Of a DNA stretch of 64,000 bases, positions 29,947-40,029 are shown in pieces. The stretch lies in the NCBI GenBank assembly GCA_017853175.1, contig JAFMKA010000004.1, forward strand, positions 1 to 64,000, given 5' to 3'. The DNA comes from Steroidobacteraceae bacterium. Lineage in GTDB: Bacteria; Pseudomonadota; Gammaproteobacteria; Steroidobacterales; Steroidobacteraceae. The notes beneath the pieces were generated by a model. It was not told where the DNA came from and searched no databases. It was given only the letters and a program-made list of their open reading frames with translations. Position 1 is the stretch's first letter, and the number at the start of each line of letters is the position of its first letter. Both the position numbers and the translations under genes were made by a program.

Positions 29947-30420
29947 ATGTCGACTTCATTGAAACGACCCTTTCGAGTTCTCGGCATTCAACAGGTGGCT
30001 ATTGGCGGCCCGGACAAGCAGCGACTGCGCAGGTTATGGGTCGACATGCTGGGCCTCGAGGTCACCGGAAACTTCGTCAGCGAACGTGAAAACGTTGACG
30101 AAGATATCTGCGCCATGGGGCGTGGTGCGATGCGAGTCGAAGTCGATTTGATGCAGCCGCTCGACCCGGAGAAAAAGCCGGCAGTGCACACGACGCCTCT
30201 TAATCATATTGGTCTCTGGATTGACGACCTGCCGAAGGCGGTCGAATGGTTGACCGCTCAAGGCGTGCGTTTCGCTCCGGGCGGAATTCGCAAAGGGGCA
30301 GCGGGTTATGACATTTGTTTCCTGCACCCGAAATCGAGCGAGGAATTCCCCATCGCCGGTGAGGGAGTGCTCGTGGAGCTTGTTCAGGCGCCGCCCGAGG
30401 TCATCTCAGCACTCGGCTGA
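29947..30420 (+). CDS. VOC family protein, candidate methylmalonyl-CoA epimerase
   Basis: [62 protein letters not shown]; final gene of the propionyl-CoA cassette. Confidence 0.8.
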   Translation: MSTSLKRPFRVLGIQQVAIGGPDKQRLRRLWVDMLGLEVTGNFVSERENVDEDICAMGRGAMRVEVDLMQPLDPEKKPAVHTTPLNHIGLWIDDLPKAVEWLTAQGVRFAPGGIRKGAAGYDICFLHPKSSEEFPIAGEGVLVELVQAPPEVISALG

Positions 30421-30435
30421 GTGCGAGACGATCGA

Positions 30436-32271
30436 TCAAGCTTTCGGAATTCGATGTAGCGCGACGATCAGAGTACCAGGGCCTCCATGCACACCGATTG
30501 CAGGCCCCATGTCGGTCAGAGCACAAAATTCGACGCTGCCCTTCGGATATTTGGCGACGAGCTCGTCGGCGAGCAGCCGACCTTCTTCTTGCCGATCGCC
30601 GTGGCCTACCAGAATACGCACGGTTTCTTTCGCTGGGTCGATACGGTAACGACGCGCAACGAATCGGGCGAATCGACTGCGTAACTTTAACGGCCCGAAT
30701 AGTCCGCCGCCCGCGCTGATTCGACCGTCTGGCCATGTACGCAAAATCACGTTGAGACCCAGCAGCCTTGCCACCTTGCCGACGATGGCCGGAACACGTC
30801 CTCCGCGAACGGCGAAATCGATGCTTCCGAGGAGGGCGAAGGTTTGCGTGTTGTTCATCGCGACTTGCGCTGCGGCGACGACGGCCGGTGCGTCTACGCC
30901 TTGGGAAGCCGCTTCGGCTGCCGCGATCGCAATGAGCCCTTGGCCTACGGAGGCATTACGGCTGTCGAGTGCAGCGACGGGCTTTCCTTCGGAGGCAACT
31001 CGCTGCGCCGCCTTGGTTGCCGCATCCCAGGTTCCGCTGTGGCGAGACGTGAGATTAATCGACACCACCGCGTCGTAATGCGAGGCGAGGAACTCGAACA
31101 TCCGACGAAAATCGCCCGGGGGAGGTTGCGATGTTTTGGGATGAGCGGGATTCGTAACGAGTTCTCGATAGAACTCGCTCGGCGTCATGCTCACCTTGTC
31201 GAGATAAGAGTAGTTGGCAAAATGAATTCGCACGGGAACGACGTGGATACCATATCGATCGACAAACTCTTCCGGCACATCTGCGCCGGAGTCTACGATC
31301 ACGGCGACACGCTGAGTACGACGATGATGCGCGGCGCTTTGCTGCATACGCATATCGTCAGCCTTCTGACCGCTGAGCTCACCGAACGTCTCGGCAATGC
31401 GGAAGATACTTTCCGGATCGTCGACATGGACGTGGATCTTGGCTTTTCGCTTGCTGCCGCTGACGACGAGACTCGCGCCTGCGCTCGAGAGGGTTTCTCG
31501 CAAGAGTCTTAAATCAATGTCCTCACCGCTCTTCGCGGTGAGAAGGCATTCCGTACAGTAACGGTAGTCTTGGTCTACCGCGGGAGCAGCGGAGCCCGCC
31601 ATGATTTCATCACCGGAATGCACGGGCGCCACCACCGTGCCGAGCTCACCGGTTTCGAGAAAGCGGCGCATGCCCTCGAGCACTTCGACGAAGCCGAGTG
31701 CGCCCGCATCGACGACATTCGCTGCGCGTAGCTCCTCGAGTTGATTGCGGGTCGCTTCAAGCGCTTCATTGACTCGGGAAAGTGAGTGCTCGAACAAGCT
31801 ACGAAAATCCGGCGAACGAGCGGCTTGTGCCTCGGCTGCATCGGCAAATTCTCGCAGCACCGTGAGAATCGTGCCCTCGCGGGGCTGCGACAGCGCCTCT
31901 TTGGCATAACCGGCGCCCTTGCGCAGCGCGAGTACGAACTCGCCAATGGTGAGTCGGGCGAGGTGACCCGCTCCGTCGCCAAGCCCGAGTAAAAACTGCG
32001 CAAGAATCGCTCCGGAGTTGCCGCGAGCGCCGTCGAGTGCCGCATCGGCAGCGCGGACCAGCATGCTTCCGGCATGGGGCTCAGGCGATCGATCGAGCGA
32101 CGCGAGCACCGCGGAGAGGGTTAAGGACATGTTGGTTCCCGTGTCGCCGTCGGGTACCGGAAATACATTAATTTTATTGATGTGGTCGGTTTTTTCGAAC
32201 AGGCGGTAAATGCCTGCTCGCAGTAGGTTCGCAAGTTGCAGTCCGTCGAGTTCGACCAGATTTTGATTCAT
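30436..32271 (-). CDS. Fused DAK2/DhaL-domain kinase and DegV (fatty-acid-binding) protein; FakA-FakB-like fusion
   Basis: N-term INVFPVPDGDTGTNMSLT and ARGNSGAILAQFL; C-term VIVDSGADVPEEFVDRYGIHVVPVRIHF, PKTSQPPPGDF. Confidence 0.92.
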   Translation of the reverse strand: MNQNLVELDGLQLANLLRAGIYRLFEKTDHINKINVFPVPDGDTGTNMSLTLSAVLASLDRSPEPHAGSMLVRAADAALDGARGNSGAILAQFLLGLGDGAGHLARLTIGEFVLALRKGAGYAKEALSQPREGTILTVLREFADAAEAQAARSPDFRSLFEHSLSRVNEALEATRNQLEELRAANVVDAGALGFVEVLEGMRRFLETGELGTVVAPVHSGDEIMAGSAAPAVDQDYRYCTECLLTAKSGEDIDLRLLRETLSSAGASLVVSGSKRKAKIHVHVDDPESIFRIAETFGELSGQKADDMRMQQSAAHHRRTQRVAVIVDSGADVPEEFVDRYGIHVVPVRIHFANYSYLDKVSMTPSEFYRELVTNPAHPKTSQPPPGDFRRMFEFLASHYDAVVSINLTSRHSGTWDAATKAAQRVASEGKPVAALDSRNASVGQGLIAIAAAEAASQGVDAPAVVAAAQVAMNNTQTFALLGSIDFAVRGGRVPAIVGKVARLLGLNVILRTWPDGRISAGGGLFGPLKLRSRFARFVARRYRIDPAKETVRILVGHGDRQEEGRLLADELVAKYPKGSVEFCALTDMGPAIGVHGGPGTLIVALHRIPKA

Positions 32272-32834
32272 TGCAGATTGACGGCGAATGAACTATCGTC
32301 ATATCGAAGGATGATGCCTTGAGGCGTGATGGCCTCGACGAGTAACCCCTCTTGAGAGGACTCGCCCTCCCGGAGTCGTTGCCCGTTCAATAACACGAAG
32401 CGTAAAGCTGGGTTGCTATCGTAGACATGCATATTTAGGTCGGTCGATGGCAAGCGGGATCCGCGCGCAAGCAAGTCGTCGCGAGTGAGTAGACCCTCAC
32501 TTTTTGGAATCTCGATCGGTATCGACTCGATAGTCGATTTCACAGGTTCCGCAGGTAGTGTTCGTACGGGCGATATCGGTGCGTCGATCAGTGAGGCGTT
32601 AGCGGGGACAGCTACCGTAGGGCTAGGAGACGATTTCGGTGAATCTACCGACGCTTCCCGTATCAGCAAGAAGCTCACGATCAGCAGGTTGACGGCGAGC
32701 AGCGCGATGAGCGCCATCCCCCAAACGGGTAGACGTTGGCGCTGGGCCGCGATCCGGTGCGTGAATACGGCCGGATGGTCCTGGCGCAGTCGCGAATTTT
32801 CCGATTTTCGCAGTGCGTCGAGAATGAAAGACAT
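32268..32834 (-). CDS. gspB: General secretion pathway protein B (GspB/ExeB-like)
   Basis: Start MSFILDALRKSENSR is the family hallmark; one TM; C-terminal LVEAITPQGIILRYDDSSFAVNLQ. Confidence 0.85.
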   Translation of the reverse strand: MSFILDALRKSENSRLRQDHPAVFTHRIAAQRQRLPVWGMALIALLAVNLLIVSFLLIREASVDSPKSSPSPTVAVPANASLIDAPISPVRTLPAEPVKSTIESIPIEIPKSEGLLTRDDLLARGSRLPSTDLNMHVYDSNPALRFVLLNGQRLREGESSQEGLLVEAITPQGIILRYDDSSFAVNLQ

Positions 32835-32975
32835 GCTGAAGCAACCCGCCAAAGTTGGCGGAGATCCCCCTTTTTTGGGGAGTATTGCACGGCCGGGACC
32901 TCGACGGGCATAGTCCCCGGCATCGTGCACGGACCTTGGCAGCTGCAGTCGCTCCGCGACCTCCAACGGGGAGCT

Positions 32976-33695
32976 ATGCCATCCCGTTTTGGAGGGGTGA
33001 CGTTTTGGTTCGCGCAGCTCAGCGAGTTTCGCGAGATGCTGTCTAGCGTTCCTGACAATTCGTTTGGCCAAGATGAACTCGATCGGTCACGACGCATGTC
33101 AGCGGAGCCCACTCGTGCGACGTATCTCGCATCCTGCTTTCTGCTTCGGCGGGTGATTGGCGCCTACCTCGACCTGTCCCCGCCGGAGATCGAGCTGGTC
33201 CGCGGAGAGCACGGAAAGCCGTCGCTGACCGAATCCAAGGCGCACGGCATCCTTCACTTCAATTTGAGTCACGGTGGCGATGCATGGCTATGCGGCGTCT
33301 CGCGCGAGCATGTCATCGGAGTCGATGTCGAAACACGATCGCGCGTACCCAATGCAGAGCGCCTCGCGACTCGAGTTCTTTCGGCTCAAGAACGCCTCGC
33401 GCTCGCAAATCTCGAATCGTCCGACGATACGACGAAGGACGCTGCCTTTTTGCGCTGTTGGACACGCAAGGAGGCTGTGCTCAAGGCGACCGGGAGCGGA
33501 TTTTCTTGGGCGGCGCGCGAAATTGACGTCGGCATCGAGTCCGAATTTAAAAGGGCAGCACTACCTCAAAAACCGGGCTGGGAGGCTGGAGTCTGGTCAA
33601 TTGAGTTGCCGACCTCCGGCTTCGCTGCAGCGGCGGTGATCAAATCAGGGACGGTCACTCCACCCTCTTCGACAATGCACAAACTTTCGCTATGA
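32976..33695 (+). CDS. Sfp-type 4'-phosphopantetheinyl transferase
   Basis: HVIGVDVETRSR and FLRCWTRKEAVLKATGSGFS; start position uncertain within ORF 32736..33695. Confidence 0.87.
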   Translation: MPSRFGGVTFWFAQLSEFREMLSSVPDNSFGQDELDRSRRMSAEPTRATYLASCFLLRRVIGAYLDLSPPEIELVRGEHGKPSLTESKAHGILHFNLSHGGDAWLCGVSREHVIGVDVETRSRVPNAERLATRVLSAQERLALANLESSDDTTKDAAFLRCWTRKEAVLKATGSGFSWAAREIDVGIESEFKRAALPQKPGWEAGVWSIELPTSGFAAAAVIKSGTVTPPSSTMHKLSL

Positions 33696-34291
33696 GTCCC
33701 CCAGTCGTATATCGAAGTCCGGCTGTTGTCGCCGCACTCGCTATCGGAGTCGTCGCCGTTACGCTCGCGCTACTTGGCGAGCCGGTGCGAGAGGCTCTTC
33801 AATGGAGCCGATCCGCTGTACATCACGGAGAGTGGTGGCGGCTCGTGACGGCTCATATGACTCATCTGGATGCCGCTCATGCTCTGATCAACTCCAGTGT
33901 TCTATGTTTGCTCGCCGCGCTCTTCGGTCACGTTTTCAGCGTCGCGAGACATGCAATTCATGCGGCGATCGGCATACTGATGATCGACGTCGGTCTGACA
34001 TGGTTGGGAGATCTGGAGTGGTACGCGGGGTTATCGGGGGTCTTGCATGCTCTGGCGGCTGCTACGGTTGTGCGTCTGATTGTCGATCGCCATGATCGAG
34101 TCGCATGGGGCATCGCGATCTTTGGGCTTTGTAAAATAATTTATGAAAACACGACGGGCGCGCTGCCGTTTTCTGGTGACGAGGCCAGAGTCGTCACCGA
34201 TGTCCATCTCTTCGGTGTTCTGACGGGAATGGTGTTAGGTCTTTTCCCTGTCAGAAAACGCTCCAAGGCGTTAGTCAGCGACTGCGTTTGA
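33692..34291 (+). CDS. rrtA: Rhombosortase (rhomboid-family intramembrane serine protease, RrtA-like)
   Basis: GEWWRLVTAHMTHLDAAHALIN; YAGLSGVLHALAAA (Ser); VVTDVHLFGVLTG (His). Confidence 0.85.
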   Translation: MSPPVVYRSPAVVAALAIGVVAVTLALLGEPVREALQWSRSAVHHGEWWRLVTAHMTHLDAAHALINSSVLCLLAALFGHVFSVARHAIHAAIGILMIDVGLTWLGDLEWYAGLSGVLHALAAATVVRLIVDRHDRVAWGIAIFGLCKIIYENTTGALPFSGDEARVVTDVHLFGVLTGMVLGLFPVRKRSKALVSDCV

Positions 34292-35450
34292 GGATACTCG
34301 CCCTCGATACAGCCGCTCCGCCAAACTTCCCGCGAATCGCATCGAGCGCCGCATCAAGCTTTTCATTCTGCTGACGCTCGGAGTCGGCGAAGAGATCCGT
34401 CTGGGTCTCGTACGAAAAATCTGAGCTTGAAACACCGAGAAGCCGAATACGGGGTCGCTGTTGTGTTGCGAGCCAGATATCGAACAGCGATTGTGCGCGT
34501 TCGTAGATGACTCGACTCTCCGACGTCGGGGTGGCTAGCGTGCACTGTCGAGTCAATGTTTTGAAGTCGTGTAAGCGGATCTTGATCCCCACGCAGGCCG
34601 CTTTCAAAGCTTTGGCACGAAGTCGGCCAGAGACTTTGTCGGCGAGTTCTGATAACTCGGTCTTCATCATGTCGATATCACGAAGATCTTCGCCGAATGT
34701 GCGCTCGTTACTGACCGACTTTTCTTCGTGCTCCGACTCCACTTCACGGGCATCAAGCCCAAACGCGCGGTCGCGCCAACTTTCCCAATGCTTTCCGAAA
34801 ATAAGCCGAAGTTTTGACTCCTCCGCCCGTCGGAGCGCGCCGAGTGTGGCGATTCCAGATGCCACGACGTGTTCGCCGAGTTTCCGCCCAAGGCCCGGCA
34901 AGCGGCTGACGGGAAGAGGATCGAGCACGTCGTGGATACGGTCTGCAGGAACGACGGTTAGGCCATCGGGCTTGTTCAAGTCAGAAGCGATCTTCGCCAC
35001 GAGCTTGTTCGAGGCAACGCCCACAGAAGCGGTGAGCGACGTCACTTCCAGGATGCGACGCTTGATATCACGCGCTATTTTCACGGGCTCGCCCTTCAGG
35101 GCACGGCTGCCAGTGACATCAAGATACGCTTCATCGAGCGACAGTCCCTCCACGAGCGGCGTGAACTCGTGAAACACGGAGAACACTTGCGCAGAAACTT
35201 CGGCATAACGCGCCATTCTCGGTCGGACGCAAATCGCATTGGGGCACAACGTGAGAGCTCGCTGAATCGGCATGGCCGAGCGCACCCCGAATTTCCGTAC
35301 TTCGTAACTTGCTGCGGCGACGACTCCCCGCCCGCTCACTCCGCCGACGATGAGCGGCTTGCCTCGCAGCTCCGGGTGATCGTGTTGTTCGACCGATGCA
35401 TAAAACGCATCCATATCGACGTGAAGGATCGCTCGGGTATCCGGCATCAT
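34275..35450 (-). CDS. dinB: DNA polymerase IV
   Basis: ILHVDMDAFYASVEQHDHPELRGKPLIVGG; GLSLDEAYLDVTGS; C-terminal little-finger region. Confidence 0.97.
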   Translation of the reverse strand: MMPDTRAILHVDMDAFYASVEQHDHPELRGKPLIVGGVSGRGVVAAASYEVRKFGVRSAMPIQRALTLCPNAICVRPRMARYAEVSAQVFSVFHEFTPLVEGLSLDEAYLDVTGSRALKGEPVKIARDIKRRILEVTSLTASVGVASNKLVAKIASDLNKPDGLTVVPADRIHDVLDPLPVSRLPGLGRKLGEHVVASGIATLGALRRAEESKLRLIFGKHWESWRDRAFGLDAREVESEHEEKSVSNERTFGEDLRDIDMMKTELSELADKVSGRLRAKALKAACVGIKIRLHDFKTLTRQCTLATPTSESRVIYERAQSLFDIWLATQQRPRIRLLGVSSSDFSYETQTDLFADSERQQNEKLDAALDAIRGKFGGAAVSRASILKRSR

Positions 35451-35469
35451 GCGAGAACGGAAGTGATGA

Positions 35470-36297
35470 TCAAATGCTCAGCAATGCAGCAATGCCCGTG
35501 AAGGCGAGTACAAATCCGGCGATCACGACGTATAAAAACCCCATCGTCCCGAACTTGAATGCCGACCAGGCTGTCGAGTCTGCATAAAAATTTTTGATAC
35601 TGCGCCAGCAATACCAGGCGAGAAAGATAAACAGCAGCAACGGTAGCCAGTTAGCGACCAAGGCCGGTAGCGCGGCGTCCAGAATCATATTGATCGATAA
35701 CGCCATGAACACGGCGCTATGGTTATGTACGAGAAAAATGAGATGTTCGACGTACAGCCTCAGAGGCCGCAAATAGAAGGGCATCATGAGCAACGCAAAC
35801 AGCGGTAGTAAGACGAACATGGCCTTCGGGAGTGCGCGAAGCAGGGCGTCACCGAAGTCCGCTCCGTTATCGTCGATCATCCGTTGGCAAGCCGCCTGCA
35901 ACCTCGGTTCGAGTTGTAACCCTCCCGGGCCGTTGTATTTTAACTCGCCACACTCAGCGGGATTATCTATCGACACGACCGCACGGCCCTCGGTCGAGTC
36001 GTCTCTGCTGACCGACGTCAATGACAACAGCAGAAAGCACGTCACACTAATGACGATATAAAGCCGTATCGGCGGTAAGTAACTCGCCCTTCGACCGGCA
36101 AAATATTCTTGAGTCAGATACCCGGGCCGCGAGAGTAAATACCAAAGCGTCCGCCAGAGTCGTGAGTCCGCGTGAGTGAGAGTTTCGGCAGTCTCATGAA
36201 GAAAATGAGCGACTGTCGGTGCATGCGCATCGTGTCGCTGCCCGCAGGCGGAGCAGAAGCGACCCGACAGCGCAGTGCCACAGTTGAGACATTTCAC
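35470..36297 (-). CDS. DUF3667-type zinc-ribbon membrane protein
   Basis: CLNCGTALSGRFCSACGQRHD then HETAETLTHADSRLWRTLWYLLSRPGYLTQEYFAGRRASYLPPIRLYIVISV. Confidence 0.87.
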   Translation of the reverse strand: MKCLNCGTALSGRFCSACGQRHDAHAPTVAHFLHETAETLTHADSRLWRTLWYLLSRPGYLTQEYFAGRRASYLPPIRLYIVISVTCFLLLSLTSVSRDDSTEGRAVVSIDNPAECGELKYNGPGGLQLEPRLQAACQRMIDDNGADFGDALLRALPKAMFVLLPLFALLMMPFYLRPLRLYVEHLIFLVHNHSAVFMALSINMILDAALPALVANWLPLLLFIFLAWYCWRSIKNFYADSTAWSAFKFGTMGFLYVVIAGFVLAFTGIAALLSI

Positions 36298-38840
36298 ACG
36301 AACAGTTCGGCCTGTTCCTGGGTCGGCACATCAGAACGAGGCCGCGGCTTGCCGTTCGTCCCAAGTTCGTGCGGTGCAAAATCGTCGACGTTGACGAGCT
36401 CCATCACCTTTCGGTCATAAGTACGTAGCCAGGCCGCTTCTTCGGTAGAGAGCAGCCCAACTCGTTCGCCTTCGTCGATTTGTCCCGGCAGGTCGAGAGC
36501 AGTGATGCGGCCCGTCTTGACGCCCTCAACACGCAATCGCTTATCTAGAGATTCAGCCCGATCTGCCATCTCGAGGACTTCCTGCAATAAGCCGAGAGCA
36601 TTACCGGCCTCGATGCGGCGGTACACCGGGTAGCAAAGGCGGTCACGAACGTCGGTCGGCGCCAATACCAATTCAGAGAGCTTGCGACCGAGTCGATCGT
36701 CGGGCGCTGAGTACTGCAATCCACGCGGGAAAATCATCAGGCGCATCACGCCCGCGAGGTAGCGGTTCGGGAAGTTGCGTAAGAACCCGTGAAGCTGTTC
36801 CTGGGCCTTGTAGAGCAGATTGCGACACGCCCACTCCACGAGCGGGAAGTCTTCAGGACGACGCCCCTGATTTTCGTAGTGTTTGAGCACCATCGAGGCG
36901 AGATACATGCAAGAGAGTACGTCGCCGAGTCGCGCGGAGAGATTTTCTTTCTTTTTGAGATAGCCGCCGAGACTCAGCATCGCCACATCCACAGCAAACG
37001 CAAAGCTCGCCGAGAAGCGCACGATATGTTGATAGTAGCGTGCGACCGGACCGTCAACCGGAGAGGCGGTGAAGCGAGCACTCGTCATCGCCATGACGAG
37101 CGACCGAACCGCGTTGCTCAAGGTGAACCCGATATGCCCAAACAAGGCGCTATCGAAATCTTTCACGCCCTGAGGGCGATTGGGATTACGAGCGGCTTCC
37201 ATTTCTTTGAGAACAAACGGATGACAGCGGATTGCACCTTGACCAAAGATGATGAGGCTGCGCGTGAGGATGTTCGCGCCTTCTACGGTGATGGCGACCG
37301 GCACGACTTGATAGCCACGACCGAGGTAATTGCGGGGCCCGAGGCAGATACCCTTGCCACCATGAATATCCATGGCATCGTTGGCAATCTGTCGACTCAT
37401 TTCGGTGACGTGATATTTCAGCATCGCCGACGGCACTGATGGGCGCTCGCCGCCGTCAATCGCACCCGCCGTGACCGAGCGCGCGGCATCCATGGTGTAG
37501 GTGAGCCCCACCATCTTGGCGAGTACGCTCTCAACACCTTCGAATTTGCCGACGGGCATATTGAACTGTCGTCGAATCCGCGCGTAGGCCCCGGTCGCGA
37601 ACACAGCCGCTTTACCGCCACCTGTTCCGCTCGAAGGCAGCGAGATACAACGACCGACGGAGAGCTGCTCGACGAGCATGCGCCAGCCTTGGCCGGCCAT
37701 CTTCGGACCGCCGATGATGTAGTCGAGGGGAACGAAAACGTCCGTGCCTTTGATAGGGCCGTTCTGGAACGGTACGTTAAGTGGGAAGTGACGACGCCCG
37801 ATGCTGATACCCGAAGTTTCTCGAGGAATCAGTGCGCAGGTGATGCCGATATCCGTGGTGCTGCCGAGCAGACGGTCGGGGTCGAACATTCTGAAGGCGA
37901 GTCCGATGACGGTCGCAACCGGCGCCAGCGTAATGTATCGCTTAGAGAAATTAAGTTTGATGCCGATGATCTCGCGACCCTGCCACATGCCGCGGCAAAC
38001 GATGCCGGAGTCCGGGAGTGAGGCCGCATCGGAGCCGGCGCGCGGTCCCGTCAATGCAAAACAGGGAATATCCTCGCCGCTTGCGAGCCTGGGCAGGTAA
38101 TAGTTTTTCTGCTCGTCGGTGCCATAGTGCTGGAGGAGTTCGCCTGGACCCAAAGAATTCGGGACCGCAACCGTAGAGGAAACTACGGCGCTGCGACTCG
38201 ATAATTTGGCGAGAACGCAGGAGTGCGCATAAGCCGAGAACTCTAGGCCACCGTATTTCTTCGCGATGATCATTGCAAAGAAACCATGTCGCTTGAGGAA
38301 GTCCCAAACTTCTTGAGGCATGTCGCCGCGACGATGCGTGATGTCGAAATCGTCGATCATGCGACAGAGTTCTTCACACGGGCCATCAAGGAAAGCTTGC
38401 TCTTCCGCGGTGAGCTTCGGCGCCTTCGCGCCGAGCAACTTCGACCAGTTTGGTTTACCCGTGAAGAGTTCGCCGTCCCACCAGACCGTGCCGGCTTCGA
38501 GTGCTTCGCGTTCGGTGGACGACATCGCCGGCAGCATCCGCCGGTAGATCTTCATGAAAGGCCGCGTGAGCATCGATTGGCGCAACGGCGTGATGTTGAG
38601 CAGCACGAGACCCGCAAACAACAACCAAAGAAATCCCTTCCAGAGGCCCGCCGGTTCTCCGATCGCCGAGTAGGCGACGAGCAGCACACCGAAGGTAACG
38701 GTGTAGGCGAGCAAGCTCAGTCTCTTGTAGGCGAGATAGAGCAATGCCGTGATGAAAAGGATCGCAATGACGCCGCCCTTAAGCGTCAGGGCCAGTCCGG
38801 CGAGAACCAGCAGGGCGAGGGCGATGAGGATGTGGGTCAT
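36294..38840 (-). CDS. fadE: Acyl-CoA dehydrogenase FadE
   Basis: 848 aa; N-terminal TM segments; FALTGPRAGSDAASLPDSGIV; GYQVVPVAITVEGANILTRSLIIFGQGAIRCHP. Confidence 0.95.
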   Translation of the reverse strand: MTHILIALALLVLAGLALTLKGGVIAILFITALLYLAYKRLSLLAYTVTFGVLLVAYSAIGEPAGLWKGFLWLLFAGLVLLNITPLRQSMLTRPFMKIYRRMLPAMSSTEREALEAGTVWWDGELFTGKPNWSKLLGAKAPKLTAEEQAFLDGPCEELCRMIDDFDITHRRGDMPQEVWDFLKRHGFFAMIIAKKYGGLEFSAYAHSCVLAKLSSRSAVVSSTVAVPNSLGPGELLQHYGTDEQKNYYLPRLASGEDIPCFALTGPRAGSDAASLPDSGIVCRGMWQGREIIGIKLNFSKRYITLAPVATVIGLAFRMFDPDRLLGSTTDIGITCALIPRETSGISIGRRHFPLNVPFQNGPIKGTDVFVPLDYIIGGPKMAGQGWRMLVEQLSVGRCISLPSSGTGGGKAAVFATGAYARIRRQFNMPVGKFEGVESVLAKMVGLTYTMDAARSVTAGAIDGGERPSVPSAMLKYHVTEMSRQIANDAMDIHGGKGICLGPRNYLGRGYQVVPVAITVEGANILTRSLIIFGQGAIRCHPFVLKEMEAARNPNRPQGVKDFDSALFGHIGFTLSNAVRSLVMAMTSARFTASPVDGPVARYYQHIVRFSASFAFAVDVAMLSLGGYLKKKENLSARLGDVLSCMYLASMVLKHYENQGRRPEDFPLVEWACRNLLYKAQEQLHGFLRNFPNRYLAGVMRLMIFPRGLQYSAPDDRLGRKLSELVLAPTDVRDRLCYPVYRRIEAGNALGLLQEVLEMADRAESLDKRLRVEGVKTGRITALDLPGQIDEGERVGLLSTEEAAWLRTYDRKVMELVNVDDFAPHELGTNGKPRPRSDVPTQEQAELFV

Positions 38841-38877
38841 GCAGAGAAGACTACTGCATGCCCAATCCTTCTTTAAA

Positions 38878-38896
38878 GAGCGGCGTCACGCCGCTC
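38878..38896 (-). terminator. Rho-independent terminator downstream of mdh
   Basis: GAGCGGCG-TCA-CGCCGCTC 8-bp stem; on the minus strand followed by TTTAAAG; 4 nt from the mdh stop. Confidence 0.7.
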
Positions 38897-38900
38897 AAGA

Positions 38901-39881
38901 TCAGCCCAGTAGGTCTTTGACCCCGTCTCGCTCCTCCAGGAGTTCCTGGTGGGTGGCATCCATGCGCTTTCGACTGAATTCGTCGATGGCGAGACCCTGC
39001 ACGATTTCGTACTGACCGCCTCGACAGACCACGGGGTATGAATAGATCACACCCTCGGGGATACCGTAGCTACCGTCGGAGGGGATACCCATCGACACCC
39101 AGTCTCCCTGTGCCGATCCCCGGAACCAGTCGCGGATGTGATCGATGGCGGCCGAACCGGCGGAAGCGGCCGAGGAGGCGCCACGCGCCTTGATGATGGC
39201 GGCGCCGCGCTGCTGTACGGTCGGGATGAAGGTTTTCTCGATCCAATCGGCATCGACGAGGCTGCGAGCGGACTGCCCTTTGACGAAGCAGTGATTGATG
39301 TCGGGATACTGGGTCGCCGAGTGGTTTCCCCAGATGATCATTTTCTGGATGTCGTTCACGTGACTGCCGGTTTTCTCGGCCAACTGCGACAAGGCGCGGT
39401 TGTGATCGAGACGCGTCATTGCCGTGAAGCTCTGCGGCTTGAGCGACGGTGCGTTCTTCATGGCGATCAATGCGTTCGTATTCGCCGGGTTTCCAACGAC
39501 GAGCACGCGAACATCGCGAGCTGCCACATCGTTCAGAGCCTTGCCCTGAGCAGAAAAGATTTGTGCATTGGCGAGGAGTAGGTCTTTGCGCTCCATTCCC
39601 GGTCCGCGCGGACGCGCGCCGACGAGCAGAGCCGCGTGACAGTCCTTGAACGCCACCCGAGCATCGTCCGTCGCGATGACTTTATTGAGCGTGGGGAACG
39701 CGCAGTCGTTGAGTTCCATCACCACACCCTGCAGGGTGGGCAGAGCCGGCGTGATCTCGAGAAGGTGCAAGTTGACGGGCTGGTCGGGGCCAAGCATGGC
39801 TCCCGAGGCGACACGGAAGGCGAGGGCGTAGCCGATCTGGCCAGCGGCGCCGGTAATGGCGACATTCAAAGGCTGCTTCAT
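38901..39881 (-). CDS. mdh: Malate dehydrogenase
   Basis: [52 protein letters not shown]. Confidence 0.97.
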   Translation of the reverse strand: MKQPLNVAITGAAGQIGYALAFRVASGAMLGPDQPVNLHLLEITPALPTLQGVVMELNDCAFPTLNKVIATDDARVAFKDCHAALLVGARPRGPGMERKDLLLANAQIFSAQGKALNDVAARDVRVLVVGNPANTNALIAMKNAPSLKPQSFTAMTRLDHNRALSQLAEKTGSHVNDIQKMIIWGNHSATQYPDINHCFVKGQSARSLVDADWIEKTFIPTVQQRGAAIIKARGASSAASAGSAAIDHIRDWFRGSAQGDWVSMGIPSDGSYGIPEGVIYSYPVVCRGGQYEIVQGLAIDEFSRKRMDATHQELLEERDGVKDLLG

Positions 39882-39966
39882 CTCGAGAGTCTCCGGGGAA
39901 ACAAGTTATTTTCGCGCGCGGATTCTACGGTATCGCCCCTGGCGAGAGACGATGTTCAGGCGACCC

Positions 39967-39996
39967 TTGACTCTGTTTTAGTGTTGTAGTTATATA
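39967..39996 (+). promoter_or_regulatory. Sigma70-like promoter for the small-protein/GntR/ABC operon
   Basis: TTGACT (39967-39972), 18-nt spacer, TATATA (39991-39996). Confidence 0.6.
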
Positions 39997-40004
39997 TAAC
40001 ACTA
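39979..40004. promoter_or_regulatory. Operator-like dyad overlapping the -10 region, candidate YtrA-type GntR site
   Basis: TAGTGTT (39979-39985) and AACACTA (39998-40004) perfect inverted repeat; inner GTTATATATAAC is a 12-bp perfect palindrome. Confidence 0.65.
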
Positions 40005-40029
40005 GAAGGAATGTTCAGGAGGAAGTACC

